Below are positions 15,937 to 25,915 of a stretch of DNA of 64,000 nucleotides, piece after piece; within the stretch, counting starts at the first letter, position 1, and each line of letters starts with the position of its first letter. The notes below the pieces were generated by a model. That model was not told the origin of the DNA. It worked only from the letters and a program-made list of their open reading frames with translations, and made no database searches. A program made the position numbers and the translations under genes. The stretch covers positions 186,001 to 250,000 of the forward strand of contig NZ_JADVKT010000003.1 in assembly GCF_016508255.1 (NCBI RefSeq), given 5' to 3'. Source of the stretch: Acinetobacter calcoaceticus. Lineage in GTDB: Bacteria > Pseudomonadota > Gammaproteobacteria > Pseudomonadales > Moraxellaceae.

Positions 15937-17922
15937 TTATTTCTTCACAACAGATGGCGCTACAGGGTCTGCCGTAATATAACCAACAGCTGCTGCAAAA
16001 CGGTCTTTGAAGTTTGCACGAACAAGAGGATCAAGCGTCGCTTTTACTTTATCGTGTAATGGAGTTTCCCAATCACCAGGGTGCTGGAAGTTACTCATAA
16101 TATAAGTCCAACCATTCACCGCATCTACAGCATGTAGACCTGTTGATTCAGCACCAGCGGGTGTTGATAAGATACGGCTTAATTGTTTGGTATCTACGTT
16201 GTATGCCCATAAGAAGTTATTTACGTGCATACCACTATCTTCACCAATAAACAGAGTACGTAAGTTTTCAGAGAACTTAAGGTTATCTGGATTGGCAACT
16301 TTATCTGCATTTGCAGTATTACCTAAAGCATCAGCAGTTGTTAGGTCTTCACCTACTAAAGCTGCCGGTGGCTCCATATGAGTCGATACCCATTCACTGT
16401 TAATGAGCTGGCCGTTGTTATCAACTTGGCTGCCTTTTAACGTATGTGCATAAACTGCCCCAGCTTTTGGACCTTGTACTTGAATATCAGTTGTTTTATC
16501 AACCATCGAAGTCTGGATGTAAGACATCGCAGAGTAAGCGATTTTGTCTTTGATATTTACAGTTGTGCCTTCCATCTTGGTAAAGCCCATACTTGCACCA
16601 ACCAAGGCTGCATAACGATGCGTTTCTAAGAAAGCCGCTTCACGTTCTTTACCAGATACGAGTTTTACCCAGTTATCTTTACCGCTATAACGGATTTTGG
16701 TATAGCTTGCATCTTTAGGATCAGAAGTTTTTACATCCATCAGGTCTGAAATCTTATATTGATCAGCCCAACTTTTTACTTCGGCACTTGTTGCATGTCC
16801 AAGGTTAATCCAAGAAATATCACCCGCACCAGCACCTACGCCTGAGGTTTGTTTCCATTTAGCGACATATAATGTACCTGCAGATAAATCTTTTTCTTTA
16901 TCTGCAACAAACATGAATAAACCGCCATTGGTTGCATCATCACCCATTAAAGCGGTGCGATTATCTGGCATCACTTGAATAAGTTCGTGAGAGATACGAC
17001 CTAAACAGTAATGTTTTTTGATTGAACCGGTACCATCTGTATTTACAGTCACTTCTGGTAAATGACCGTAGTGGTAAGGATTACCTTTGCTGCTATCGCC
17101 GAATAAGTTTTTGCTAAATACTGGTAAGTAGCTTCCAGCAACATTGTTTGCGTCTGGTTCATATTCTTCACTAGAAAGGTGAGTTCCCCATGGAGATAAA
17201 CTTGCACCACAAGTGATCCATAGACCGTTTACTTTAGAAGTATCGACATTATGGTATTTAATAAGTGTTAAATGACCAGTTTTAGGGTCTTGGTCTAAAG
17301 TTAAAATCGCAATTGGAGATGGTAGTAATCCATACATAGATATCAAACTTTGGTCACGAGTCGTATATTCAAACTGCACTACGTGAAAAACTGGACTACC
17401 CGTAACACCTAAAGCTTGTTTGTCTGCATCGGTAAAGTCACGACCTGTTGCTTGTTTAAAGCTAATTAAAGAGCTTCCATCTGGACAGTCAGAGAAGAAT
17501 TGGCGTTCTTGACCAGGTTTTGATTTATCAATAATTGGCTGATTATTAATATCAACATAACCACCTGCTAAAATTTTCCCACCTTTACCGTCTGCAACAA
17601 GGTCTCCTGTTGTAAAAAATGGCTTATACGCTAATGTATAGTCAGTTTTTGAACCATCTTCCCAGTTAATTGAAAGGGTTGAGCCGACAGTTGTGGTTGC
17701 CATTGCTGCTGGGTTAGCTAAAGATGGTGCAGCCATTGAGGTAAAAGTTGCAGTTTTAAAGTTAACGGTTGGTGGTGGAGTAACAACGTTCGAATCGTTA
17801 TTGCTATCATTACAGCCTGCTAACGTGGCTGCCGTAGCCATCGCACCTAATGGAAGAAAAGGGATCCCCGTAAACCATTTTAAAATATCGCGACGTGTTG
17901 GGTGGCTAGAAGCATTTGTCAT
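15937..17922 (-). CDS. PhoX family phosphatase (DUF839), Tat-exported lipoprotein
   Basis: A 661-residue protein with an N-terminal twin-arginine signal (TRRDILKW at 9-16), a hydrophobic stretch, and a lipobox LAGC with Cys37. It is therefore predicted to be Tat-exported and lipidated. The body is the DUF839/PhoX beta-propeller type, with CGASLSPWGTHLSSEEYEPD, HYGHLPEV, RTALMGDDATNGGLFMFVAD and FIGEDSGMHVNNFLWAYNVD supplying metal ligands. PhoX enzymes are Ca/Fe-dependent alkaline phosphatases scavenging phosphate from organic esters. It lies directly downstream of tatABC, so cargo and exporter are neighbours. A weak Pho-box-like pair is upstream. Activity is inferred from family. Confidence 0.85.
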   Translation of the reverse strand: MTNASSHPTRRDILKWFTGIPFLPLGAMATAATLAGCNDSNNDSNVVTPPPTVNFKTATFTSMAAPSLANPAAMATTTVGSTLSINWEDGSKTDYTLAYKPFFTTGDLVADGKGGKILAGGYVDINNQPIIDKSKPGQERQFFSDCPDGSSLISFKQATGRDFTDADKQALGVTGSPVFHVVQFEYTTRDQSLISMYGLLPSPIAILTLDQDPKTGHLTLIKYHNVDTSKVNGLWITCGASLSPWGTHLSSEEYEPDANNVAGSYLPVFSKNLFGDSSKGNPYHYGHLPEVTVNTDGTGSIKKHYCLGRISHELIQVMPDNRTALMGDDATNGGLFMFVADKEKDLSAGTLYVAKWKQTSGVGAGAGDISWINLGHATSAEVKSWADQYKISDLMDVKTSDPKDASYTKIRYSGKDNWVKLVSGKEREAAFLETHRYAALVGASMGFTKMEGTTVNIKDKIAYSAMSYIQTSMVDKTTDIQVQGPKAGAVYAHTLKGSQVDNNGQLINSEWVSTHMEPPAALVGEDLTTADALGNTANADKVANPDNLKFSENLRTLFIGEDSGMHVNNFLWAYNVDTKQLSRILSTPAGAESTGLHAVDAVNGWTYIMSNFQHPGDWETPLHDKVKATLDPLVRANFKDRFAAAVGYITADPVAPSVVKK

Positions 17923-17999
17923 AATAAATCCATAACTTTTGTGGGTATATTTGTTGAATTGATTCTATGGATTGGGAATGACACTTTTCTTACAATTTT

Positions 18000-18017
18000 A
18001 AGTCACTTTGAAGACAG
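18000..18017 (-). promoter_or_regulatory. Weak candidate Pho box upstream of phoX
   Basis: On the minus strand CTGTCTT-CAAA-GTGACTT resembles the 7-4-7 Pho box (two CTGTCAT units) at 10 of 14 positions, 78 bases upstream of the phoX start. Phosphate control of a PhoX gene would be expected, but the second half-site is poor. Confidence 0.3.
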
Positions 18018-18054
18018 TTTATCGTTTGTTTAATTAAAGGAAGATTCAAAAATA

Positions 18055-18083
18055 AAAAGCCCAAATATCAAATTGGGGCTTTT
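18055..18083 (-). terminator. Terminator of tatABC
   Basis: An 11-bp stem with one mismatch (AAAGCCCAAAT / ATTGGGGCTTT), followed on the minus strand by TTTTT, lies about 18 bases past the tatC stop and separates tatABC from phoX. Confidence 0.75.
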
Positions 18084-18100
18084 CAGATAAAAGTTTTAAT

Positions 18101-18871
18101 TTATTCAGTAGTCTGGCTTTTTCTTTTTTCAAGTATTTTGCCAAAAAGCAAGCCTATTTCGAAAAGTAACCACATTGGGATAGCTAACATCACCATTGAA
18201 ATAGCATCTGGTGGGGTCAAAAACATGGCTACAAAAAAACATCCCACAATAATAAAACGTCTTTTTTCAGCTAAGCTTTTTGTATTCACTACACCAATTA
18301 AAATAAGGAGTAGAGTTGCGATTGGAATTTCAAATGTGACACCAAAAACTAAAAATAACTTTAAGCAAAAGCTTAGATAGCTATTAATATCCGTCATGGG
18401 TGCGACGGTTTCAGGCGATACGCTAATAAAGAAATGTAAAATTGCAGGAAGTGTAATGTAGTATGCAAAAGCAACGCCTGCATAGAATAAAACAATACTG
18501 CCAACGAGTAAGGGAAGCGCTAAATGACGTTCTTTTTGATACAACGCTGGGCGCACAAAGGTCCATATTTCATACAAAATAAATGGCATTGCTAATACGA
18601 GTGCGACAAATAAATTGAGCTTAAACGGTGCCATGAATGTTGCGGTTACGTCTGTTGCAATCATTGAAGATGATGCAGGGAGCTGTAACCTTAAAGGTTC
18701 AGATAATAATTGGTAAGTGTTATTTCGAAAGGGCAATAAACAAAAGAATAAAAATAATGTTACCCCGACAATTCTAAATAAATGACGCCTTAAAACGACC
18801 AAATGGTTCATAATTGGCATCTGATCTAAATTTTCCTGCGTATTTACAGTAGTTGAAGGCAGTTGGTTCAT
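18101..18871 (-). CDS. tatC: Sec-independent protein translocase TatC
   Basis: A 256-residue inner-membrane protein with six predicted helices. Hallmarks are MNHLVVLRRHLFRI near the N-terminus, FALVLAMPFILYEIWTFVRPAL-type helix 2, the periplasmic P-x-x-F-F segment (LPAILHFF), and RRFIIVGCFFVAMFLTPPD. TatC recognises the twin-arginine signal together with TatB. It overlaps the tatB stop by 4 bases. It is followed by a terminator and then a Tat substrate gene, phoX. Confidence 0.96.
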   Translation of the reverse strand: MNQLPSTTVNTQENLDQMPIMNHLVVLRRHLFRIVGVTLFLFFCLLPFRNNTYQLLSEPLRLQLPASSSMIATDVTATFMAPFKLNLFVALVLAMPFILYEIWTFVRPALYQKERHLALPLLVGSIVLFYAGVAFAYYITLPAILHFFISVSPETVAPMTDINSYLSFCLKLFLVFGVTFEIPIATLLLILIGVVNTKSLAEKRRFIIVGCFFVAMFLTPPDAISMVMLAIPMWLLFEIGLLFGKILEKRKSQTTE

Positions 18872-19305
18872 ACGGCAATCTTCAATTTAACAGTAGGTGT
18901 TTCTGACGTGTCGGTTTGAGTTGCCAAAGATCTAAATTTGGCAAGAAAAGGCACTTCATAATGACCAGATACAGGGGTATACATCCGAGTGGGCTGAGGC
19001 ATAGCTTCTATGACTTCAGCTTTTTCTGAGTTTTCGGATGTATTCTGTTTTTGTATTTTTTCAAGCTGTTGTTGTACTTTGCGTTCTAGTGCTTCAATGC
19101 GGTTGAGTTCTTCTTGCATTTCTTTTCGAAACTCAGAGAGACGTAACTCTTGATCAATCTCATTTTGCAAATTGGTAATATAACGTTTTAGGCGAACATA
19201 CCAGCGACCTGCAAAACGTGCAGCTTCCGGAAGTTTATCTGGTCCTAAAACTAAAATTGCAATAATTGCAAAACAGAGTAACTCTGTCATTCCTACATCA
19301 AGCAT
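18868..19305 (-). CDS. tatB: Sec-independent protein translocase TatB
   Basis: A 145-residue protein. The N-terminal helix carries MLDVGMTELLCFAIIAILVLGPDKLPEAAR with the TatB-type Glu8 and LGP hinge. A long amphipathic and coiled helix to about residue 100 (LERKVQQQLEKIQKQ) and a loose C-terminal tail follow. The LGPDKLPE hinge distinguishes it from TatA. It sits 12 bases downstream of tatA and overlaps tatC by 4 bases. Confidence 0.94.
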   Translation of the reverse strand: MLDVGMTELLCFAIIAILVLGPDKLPEAARFAGRWYVRLKRYITNLQNEIDQELRLSEFRKEMQEELNRIEALERKVQQQLEKIQKQNTSENSEKAEVIEAMPQPTRMYTPVSGHYEVPFLAKFRSLATQTDTSETPTVKLKIAV

Positions 19306-19317
19306 GGTGGAAAACCT

Positions 19318-19605
<288 letters not shown>

Positions 19606-19789
19606 TCATTTTTAAGACAACGAGGCATAGTCAAAATATAAAAAGAGTATTCCTATAAAATTTATTTCTTATTTTTTCTTTAGTGAAAGACTTGAAAGAG
19701 AAAGTTTAAATTACTTGAAATGGGAAGTACATTTCACCTTGAAAAGGTGTAGCATAACAGGCTGGTTTTAATGGGGAAAAGGAGAGAAC

Positions 19790-20665
19790 GTGGCATTATT
19801 GCTCCCAATATTGGCATTTATTACAGGTCTTTTACTTGCCCAAACTTCTATTTCAGAAACTGTAAAACCTATCCTTTCAGCTTGGCTAGCACGTCTACTC
19901 ATTCCCGTTGTTATTATTTACAACATAGTATTTTATCAACCCGGTAGTTTAAGTTTAATGCTGTTTAGCTTCGGTTCAGCATTTATTATTTTCTTTGCCT
20001 ATCTGGCTTTATTTAAAGATCGATTATTAGCGCTCTGTGTGAGCTATACCAATATAGGTTGGTTAGGCTTTCCTTTTGCCATCGCATTATTTGGTCCTAA
20101 AGCAACTGCACCGATTGTGGCTTTATATATTGGTATGTCACTTTTTGGAAATGCTTGGGCAGTAACTGCTGTAACTACCACACCGCAAAGTAAGCTGAAT
20201 ATATTAAAAAAGGTTTTGACTTCTCCACCTTGTATTTCAATATTTTGTGCGCTTGTACTCAGATTTTTAGGTGCTCAACATATTGAACATCCAGCAATAC
20301 ATTGGGTTTATGAAGTTGCGAAGTTCGCAATGACTTTTGCAGGTATGTGTGTGCTTGGAATGTGGTTACGTCACACCAGAGTTCATGTTAAAAATTTAAT
20401 CTATAGTACAAAAGCACAAGCATTTAAAGTGGCCTGTGGGATTATGCTTTGTGGACTGAGCTATAAATTTTTACCTATTCCAAATATCTCTCAGCAAATC
20501 GGTGTCATGTTTTTAATGTTTTGTTTGCCACCTGCCGCCAATATTGTAGCGCTAGAGACACATTATCAAGGAACGGGTAGATCTGCGGCTTATATCGCCT
20601 CAGGGACGATTGTGAGTTGTGTGTGTATTGCGATTTATGCTGTGTGTTTACACTTGTTCGTCTAA
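19790..20665 (+). CDS. AEC family permease
   Basis: A 291-residue integral membrane protein with about ten hydrophobic segments, starting at GTG after AAAGGAGAG. The arrangement and motifs (PILSAWLARLLIPVVIIYN, SYTNIGWLGFPFAIALFG, MFLMFCLPPAANIVALE) match the auxin efflux carrier (AEC) family, which moves small organic acids such as malate or malonate out of or into the cell. The substrate is not predictable. It is monocistronic, with a hairpin-rich repeat immediately downstream. Confidence 0.78.
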   Translation: MALLLPILAFITGLLLAQTSISETVKPILSAWLARLLIPVVIIYNIVFYQPGSLSLMLFSFGSAFIIFFAYLALFKDRLLALCVSYTNIGWLGFPFAIALFGPKATAPIVALYIGMSLFGNAWAVTAVTTTPQSKLNILKKVLTSPPCISIFCALVLRFLGAQHIEHPAIHWVYEVAKFAMTFAGMCVLGMWLRHTRVHVKNLIYSTKAQAFKVACGIMLCGLSYKFLPIPNISQQIGVMFLMFCLPPAANIVALETHYQGTGRSAAYIASGTIVSCVCIAIYAVCLHLFV

Positions 20666-20706
20666 TCTTTATTTAATTCTAAGTTTCCTGCACTCGCTGG
20701 TGCGAA

Positions 20707-20800
20707 GGCGGCATGGATGCCGCCAGTTAGACTGTGGCACAAGGAAGTGCCATCAGTCTAACAAAAGATTTTTGCTTACTTTTCATTTTTGAAAAGTAAG
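20707..20800. repeat. REP-like intergenic element of three consecutive hairpins
   Basis: Three adjacent perfect or near-perfect inverted repeats are present. GGCGGCAT/ATGCCGCC is at 20707-20724. GTTAGACTG-t-GGCAC / GTGCC-at-CAGTCTAAC is at 20726-20762. CTTACTTTTC / GAAAAGTAAG is at 20775-20800. They lie between convergent genes (AEC permease and rdgB), are locally more GC-rich than the surroundings, and resemble a dispersed intergenic repeat I recall from Acinetobacter genomes. It may serve as a terminator or mRNA-end stabiliser. Confidence 0.65.
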
Positions 20801-20859
20801 ATTTGCCTATACAAAGTTTAATATGTTTTAACGCTGCATATTGTGGCCATGTGATCAGC

Positions 20860-21486
20860 TTACTTTTGCAAACTCTCTCTAAATAACTGCATCGCTTGTC
20901 CACGATGACTAATCTTATTTTTGTCTTCTTTAGACAGCTCTGCGCTAGAAACTTGTAACTCTGGTAACCAGAACAGTGGGTCATAGCCGAAGCCATTTGC
21001 ACCACGTGCAGCTTCTAAAATTTCGCCATGCCAAATGCCTTGGAAAATTTGTGGTAGAGGATCATCGGCATGAGTCACTAAAGCAAGTACACAAACAAAC
21101 ATGCCTTCAATCACTTCACCATCTTTACGAAATGGCAGAAGATCATTGAGTAATTTTGCATTATTCGCTGCATCATCACCGTGCTCTCCAGCATAGCGTG
21201 CTGAATAGATGCCAGGTGCGCCGCCTAATACAGGAACACAGATACCTGAGTCATCAGCCATCGCTGGTTTACCTGAAATTTTAGAAGCATGGCGGGCTTT
21301 AATAATGGCATTTTCAACAAAGCTTAAACCATCTTCAACTGCATCAGGAATATTAAGCTGACCTTGAGGAATGATTTCTACAGGTAATTTGAGTTGTTCA
21401 AAAAGTTTTTCAAACTCTGCGACTTTACCTTTGTTGTTACTGGCAAGCACTAAACTGCCATGATCAAACCAATGTGGGGTAGACAT
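20860..21486 (-). CDS. rdgB: dITP/XTP pyrophosphatase (RdgB/HAM1)
   Basis: The protein has 208 residues from the ATG at 21486 ([10 protein letters not shown]); the frame extends 8 codons upstream, but the shorter start is closer to family length. It contains [14 protein letters not shown] (substrate loop), the Mg-binding [41 protein letters not shown] and the final [10 protein letters not shown]. It hydrolyses non-canonical purine triphosphates to keep them out of DNA. Upstream terminator and gene orientation suggest its own transcript. Confidence 0.95.
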   Translation of the reverse strand: MSTPHWFDHGSLVLASNNKGKVAEFEKLFEQLKLPVEIIPQGQLNIPDAVEDGLSFVENAIIKARHASKISGKPAMADDSGICVPVLGGAPGIYSARYAGEHGDDAANNAKLLNDLLPFRKDGEVIEGMFVCVLALVTHADDPLPQIFQGIWHGEILEAARGANGFGYDPLFWLPELQVSSAELSKEDKNKISHRGQAMQLFRESLQK

Positions 21487-21593
21487 AAGATAACCAAACT
21501 TTATAACCAATATTGAACGTGAGTTATGTTACGTGTTTTTGGGAAGAGGATATAGAGGGAAATAAATAGAAAATAAAATGAGATGCTTAAAAA

Positions 21594-21630
21594 CTAAAAC
21601 CACCTTATACGTTATATAAGGTGGTTTTAG
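21594..21630 (-). terminator. Terminator of the metX-metW-Sel1 operon
   Basis: A perfect 16-bp stem (CTAAAACCACCTTATA / TATAAGGTGGTTTTAG) with a 5-base loop lies 30 bases downstream of the Sel1-repeat gene. Confidence 0.85.
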
Positions 21631-21660
21631 TCGAGTAAGCTTTTTTCGGATGAACCGATA

Positions 21661-22248
21661 TTATTGTGCTTGAATCCATTTGTCTGCACGATCACGTGCT
21701 GTACGAATTTGTTCTTGAGTCAAGTTAGCAGCAAGAGCAGTTTTCTTACCTTCTGATAGGCTAATTACTTTATTGTCGAGCATGCCATCACGAGTTGAAA
21801 GTTCATACCACTGGTAAGCGCCAACGTAGTTTTTCTTTTGCTCTTCCATCATGGCGAGGTTATAGCTTGCACGGTTATCACCATTGCTTGCTGCCTTTTC
21901 AAAGTATTTACGAGCCATTGACTCATCTTTTCTAACACCAATACCGTCGGCATACATACGGCCTACGTTTAATTGTGCTGGAGATAAACCTTGATCAGCT
22001 GCTGCTTTGAACCATGTGAAAGCTTGCTTTTCATCTTTTTCTACATCTTTACCATATTGGTAGTGTGTACCAAGATAAAATTGTGCGCCTGCTTGACCAG
22101 ATTTTGCAGCTTTCTGAAGGTCATTAACCCCCATTGTTGAAAAGCGTGCAGCCTGACTAGCAACCGATTGTGGCTGGGCGATATAATCTGCATGAGCCTG
22201 CATACTTAGCAGTCCTGCAAATATTGTGCTAAATAATGTCTTTTTCAT
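21661..22248 (-). CDS. Sel1-repeat (TPR-like) periplasmic protein
   Basis: A 195-residue protein with a cleavable signal peptide (KKTLFSTIFAGLLSMQAHA, cut near residue 20). At least two clear Sel1-like repeats follow (AKSGQAGAQFYLGTHYQYGK and DQGLSPAQLNVGRMYADGIG), with a third starting at NGDNRASYNLAMME, and then a shorter C-terminal helix. Sel1 repeats are protein-protein interaction scaffolds; no partner is indicated. The start overlaps the metW stop by 4 bases (ATGA), so it is translationally coupled to the methionine genes. Confidence 0.82.
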   Translation of the reverse strand: MKKTLFSTIFAGLLSMQAHADYIAQPQSVASQAARFSTMGVNDLQKAAKSGQAGAQFYLGTHYQYGKDVEKDEKQAFTWFKAAADQGLSPAQLNVGRMYADGIGVRKDESMARKYFEKAASNGDNRASYNLAMMEEQKKNYVGAYQWYELSTRDGMLDNKVISLSEGKKTALAANLTQEQIRTARDRADKWIQAQ

Positions 22249-22838
22249 AGTGCACTCACTCGATAAATAGCGACTTCACCAAACAAATTAGGAACATGTT
22301 TGCTTAACAGGCTTCCCTGCTGATTTCCATTGACGGCGAGTCGATTAATAATTTGTATCTGATTTTCAGCACAGAGTGCTTCGAAATCTTTAAATGTACA
22401 TAGATGAATATTGGGGGTGTTATACCACATATATGGTAAAGCATCCGATACAGGCATCATACCTTTTAATGCAAGAAAAGAGCGAGTCTTCCAATGTGCA
22501 AAGTTTGGAAAAGTAATAATTGCCTGTTTACCCACACGCACCATGTCTCTTAATAAAACATCTGGTGCATCTACGGCTTGCAAAGCCTGTGCCATCACCA
22601 CATAGTCAAAAGATTGGTCGGCAAAACGGCTTAAACCGAGATTCAAATCTTGTTGAATAATATTTAACCCGCGACTGACGGCAATTGCAATCTTTTCTTG
22701 ATCAATTTCTAAACCATAAGCACGAATTTGATGCTTTTGGCTCATATGAGCGAGTAATTCACCGTCACCACACCCTAAATCGAGTACGCTTGAGCCAGGT
22801 TTAATCCACTTTTCTGCCAGTTGTTGATCAATACGCAT
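22245..22838 (-). CDS. metW: Methionine biosynthesis protein MetW
   Basis: A 197-residue Rossmann-type methyltransferase-like protein with SSVLDLGCGDGELLAHM (SAM motif I), QDLNLGLSRFADQSFDYVVMAQALQ and ITFPNFAHWKTR, the MetW signature. MetW is always linked to metX and is needed for full acyltransferase activity in organisms with this metX type. Here metX ends where metW begins (they share the base at 22838), and metW overlaps the Sel1 gene. Confidence 0.94.
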   Translation of the reverse strand: MRIDQQLAEKWIKPGSSVLDLGCGDGELLAHMSQKHQIRAYGLEIDQEKIAIAVSRGLNIIQQDLNLGLSRFADQSFDYVVMAQALQAVDAPDVLLRDMVRVGKQAIITFPNFAHWKTRSFLALKGMMPVSDALPYMWYNTPNIHLCTFKDFEALCAENQIQIINRLAVNGNQQGSLLSKHVPNLFGEVAIYRVSAL

Positions 22839-23998
22839 TAGCTTGCCTCCAGTGATGTCGATTTTAAGTGTTCTTCACCGCCTAAGAAAGCGCGCATTGT
22901 TTTGACATACAGTGGAATAGGGAATAAGAACGAGTCATGACCTTGCTCAGCATCAATATCAAGGTAACTTACTGGCTTATGATTGGTAATAAGCGCATCT
23001 ACAATTTCTTGTGAGCGACTTGGTGCAAAACGCCAGTCAGTTGTGAAAGAGACAATCAGGAATTGACATTTTGTTTTACCCATCGCTTCTGTGAGCGAAT
23101 GGTTATATTCACGCGAAGGATCAAAATAATCCAAAGCTTTGGTCATAATGAGATAGGTATTGGCATCAAAGTTACGGCTAAACTGTTCGCCTTGATAACG
23201 AAGATAGCTTTCGACCTGAAATTCGACATCAAAACCATACATAAATTTGCCAGATTTTAAATCACGGCCAAATTTTTGTTTCATGGCTTCTTCTGAAAGA
23301 TAGGTAATATGACCTACCATACGGGCCAAAATCAGGCCACGTTTCGGGTAGCTATCATTTTCTAAATAACGACCATGATGGAAGTCCGGGTCAGATAATA
23401 TCGACTGACGGGCAACTTCATTAAATGCAATATTTTGTGCTGAAAGTTTTGGCGCACTGGCAATAATCACACATTTTTGTAAGCGGTCAGGGTAGTCTAC
23501 TGACCATTGTAGTGCTTGCATGCCCCCTAATGATCCACCAACAACTGCATACCATGCATTTACCCCTAAACGATCAGAAAGCATGGCTTGAGTTTTAACC
23601 CAGTCGCGTACCGTTACTAGCGGAAAGTCAGGTCCATAAGGGCGGTTATCATTTTCAGGGTTTGGAGATATTGGACCCGTTGAGCCGCTACATCCGCCAA
23701 TATTGTTGAGGGAAACTACAAAGAACTTATTTGTGTCGATTGCCTTACCCGGGCCAATACAGCTATCCCACCATCCGGCTTTCTTATCATCTTCATGGTG
23801 ATAACCTGCTGCGTGATGATGTCCGGAAAGAGCGTGACAGATTAAAATGGCATTTGATTGATCTGCATTTAAAGTGCCATAAGTTTCGACCATTAATTCA
23901 AAACGTGGCAAAACACGACCACATTCAAGATGTAATGGTTCTTCAAATTGGAACTTTTGCGGAGTGACTAACCCCACTGAATCAGCTGGAAAAGACAC
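22838..23998 (-). CDS. metX: Homoserine O-acyltransferase MetX (probably succinyl-type, MetXS)
   Basis: The protein has 386 residues from the GTG at 23998 ([17 protein letters not shown]). The frame extends to 24049, but the extra codons run through the leuA terminator, so they are unlikely to be translated. It is an alpha/beta hydrolase with [13 protein letters not shown], the nucleophile Ser in [27 protein letters not shown] (Asp region) and [10 protein letters not shown] (His). It acylates homoserine for methionine synthesis. Acinetobacter MetX proteins are reported to prefer succinyl-CoA despite the MetX fold, so the succinyl call follows family knowledge. First gene of metX-metW-sel1. 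Confidence 0.93.
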   Translation of the reverse strand: MSFPADSVGLVTPQKFQFEEPLHLECGRVLPRFELMVETYGTLNADQSNAILICHALSGHHHAAGYHHEDDKKAGWWDSCIGPGKAIDTNKFFVVSLNNIGGCSGSTGPISPNPENDNRPYGPDFPLVTVRDWVKTQAMLSDRLGVNAWYAVVGGSLGGMQALQWSVDYPDRLQKCVIIASAPKLSAQNIAFNEVARQSILSDPDFHHGRYLENDSYPKRGLILARMVGHITYLSEEAMKQKFGRDLKSGKFMYGFDVEFQVESYLRYQGEQFSRNFDANTYLIMTKALDYFDPSREYNHSLTEAMGKTKCQFLIVSFTTDWRFAPSRSQEIVDALITNHKPVSYLDIDAEQGHDSFLFPIPLYVKTMRAFLGGEEHLKSTSLEAS

Positions 23999-24036
23999 GG
24001 GAACATTTCGCCTTTTAAATCTTTCAGGAATAAAAA

Positions 24037-24064
24037 GAAAGGATACCAAGCTAGGTATCCTTTC
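24037..24064 (-). terminator. Terminator of leuA
   Basis: A perfect 11-bp stem (GAAAGGATACC / GGTATCCTTTC) with a 6-base loop, followed on the minus strand by TTTTT, lies 18 bases past the leuA stop. Confidence 0.88.
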
Positions 24065-24081
24065 AAAAGAGTTTTTTTAAA

Positions 24082-25779
24082 TTAAACAGCGGCGGCAACA
24101 ACCTGATCTGTACTTAAAACTCCTTGATCAATCAATCGGTTGGTACATGCAATAATTGCTTCAATTGATGAGGTGACTGTATTGTCATGAACACCGGCAC
24201 CAAATGAGCCTTTACCCGTGCCTTTAACTTGAAGCTCAATCAAAGTTAATGCTTTCGCATTTGCACCAGAACTGATGCTGCGCTCTTCATAGTTCAATAC
24301 GTCAATTGGTAATTGAAGCGCATTTAAGAATGCAGAGATCGGTCCGTTACCTTCACCACGAAGTTGTTGTGTTTCACCTTCGACATCAACATCAAGCTCA
24401 ATGATTTGAGTTCCATTAATGTCAGATAATCTGTAGTTTTTGACTGTGTAATGGTGATTTTTCACATCAACATACGTGTCTTTAAATAAGGTCCAGATTT
24501 CTTTTGCATTAATTTCTGTACCATTATCATCAGCATATTGTTGAACAACCTGACTGAATTCGATTTGTAAACGACGAGGTAACACAACGTTGTAGTTCGC
24601 CTCTAATAAGTAAGCGATACCACCTTTACCAGACTGACTGTTTACACGAATAACTGCATCGTAGTCACGGCCCAAGTCTTTCGGGTCGATTGGCAAGTAA
24701 GGCATATCCCAGATTTCTTCATTTTTCTGGTATTCAAAGCCTTTTTTGATTGCATCCTGATGTGAACCAGAGAATGCAGTAAATACCAAGTCGCCTGCAT
24801 ATGGGTGGCGAGGGTGTACAGGTAAACCAGTACATTCTTCAACCGTTGCAATCACTTCATTAATGTTAGAGAAATCTAACTCTGGCGCTACACCTTGGGT
24901 GTACATGTTCAACGCAATAGCTGCAACGTCAACGTTACCTGTACGTTCACCATTACCGAACACGCAACCTTCAACACGGTCAGCACCCGCCATAATCGCA
25001 AGTTCTGATGCAGCAATACCACAGCCACGGTCATTGTGGCAGTGAACAGAAATGATCACGCCATCACGACGTGCCAAATTACGATGCATCCATTCAATTT
25101 GGTCTGCATAAACATTTGGTGTAGAAACTTCTACAGTCGCGGGTAAGTTTAAAATCACTTTATGGTCAGGACGTGCATCCCAAATTTCTGTGACGGCATC
25201 ACAGACATCTTTAGCGACTTCTAATTCAGTTGCAGAGAAACACTCTGGGCTGTACTGGAAAATCCAGTCAGTTTGAGGATATTGCGCCGCATACTCTTTA
25301 ACTTTTTGAGCAGCATTAATTGCTAATTGTTTTGCGCCATCAACATCTACATTCAATACCTTTTGACGGAAGGTTGGAGAGTTAGAGTTGTAAATATGCA
25401 CAATCGCGCGTTTAGCACCTGCCAAAGATTCGAAAGTACGTTCAATTAAATGATCACGTGCTTGAACCAAAACTTCAATGTATACGTCATCAGGAATGTG
25501 ATTTTCTTCAATCAACATGCGAGTAAAATCGAAGTCAATTTGAGACGCAGAAGGGAAACCGATTTCAATATGTTTAAAACCGATTTTTACAAGCATTTTG
25601 AACATTTTGAATTTTTGTTCCATGTCCATTGGTTCAAAAATTGCTTGGTTACCGTCACGTAAATCGGTGCTCATCCAGATTGGCGCTTTTGTAATTTCGT
25701 TATTTGGCCATTGGCGATCTGGTAAATCCACTCGTTGGTACATACGGCGGTATTTTTTGCTAGGGTCAGCCAACATCAT
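24082..25779 (-). CDS. leuA: 2-isopropylmalate synthase
   Basis: A 565-residue long-type (type 2) enzyme. It has an N-terminal HMGL-like TIM barrel with [17 protein letters not shown], the metal-binding [16 protein letters not shown] and [18 protein letters not shown]. The C-terminal regulatory LeuA dimer domain spans about residues 430-560 and binds leucine for feedback inhibition. It condenses acetyl-CoA with 2-ketoisovalerate, the first step of leucine synthesis. AAGGAG seven bases before the first of two ATGs supports the start at 25779. A leucine-rich leader peptide upstream suggests attenuation. Confidence 0.96.
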   Translation of the reverse strand: MMLADPSKKYRRMYQRVDLPDRQWPNNEITKAPIWMSTDLRDGNQAIFEPMDMEQKFKMFKMLVKIGFKHIEIGFPSASQIDFDFTRMLIEENHIPDDVYIEVLVQARDHLIERTFESLAGAKRAIVHIYNSNSPTFRQKVLNVDVDGAKQLAINAAQKVKEYAAQYPQTDWIFQYSPECFSATELEVAKDVCDAVTEIWDARPDHKVILNLPATVEVSTPNVYADQIEWMHRNLARRDGVIISVHCHNDRGCGIAASELAIMAGADRVEGCVFGNGERTGNVDVAAIALNMYTQGVAPELDFSNINEVIATVEECTGLPVHPRHPYAGDLVFTAFSGSHQDAIKKGFEYQKNEEIWDMPYLPIDPKDLGRDYDAVIRVNSQSGKGGIAYLLEANYNVVLPRRLQIEFSQVVQQYADDNGTEINAKEIWTLFKDTYVDVKNHHYTVKNYRLSDINGTQIIELDVDVEGETQQLRGEGNGPISAFLNALQLPIDVLNYEERSISSGANAKALTLIELQVKGTGKGSFGAGVHDNTVTSSIEAIIACTNRLIDQGVLSTDQVVAAAV

Positions 25780-25915
25780 GAGAAAACTCCTTGTCTCGTA
25801 GCGCAGTTGCTCTGGATATATTTAAAAAGGCAACGTCTCTACTTAATATATGGTATCTAATTCAGAAAAATAAAAGGAAACTTCGAAGTGCTGCTTTAAA
25901 AAGCAGACAAAATAT
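25780..25915 (-). promoter_or_regulatory. leuA leader region between leader peptide and leuA
   Basis: This untranslated stretch holds a short hairpin (CTGCTTT / AAAGCAG, 25892-25907) right after the leader-peptide stop. The 3' side of that hairpin reads GCAGCA (25889-25894), which can instead pair with TGCTGC inside the leader codons (25933-25938). That would allow a ribosome-position-dependent switch. A TTTTATTTTT tract follows at 25867-25876, but I do not see an unambiguous GC-rich terminator stem directly in front of it. Confidence 0.4.

Noticed and set aside
20727..21005. 92-codon minus-strand frame across the hairpin repeat into rdgB
   Set aside because: Made of repeat hairpins plus out-of-frame rdgB sequence; no start signal.
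23999..24049. N-terminal extension of MetX to the upstream ATG
   Set aside because: The extra 17 codons run through the right arm of the leuA terminator, and the 386-residue form from GTG matches known MetXS length.
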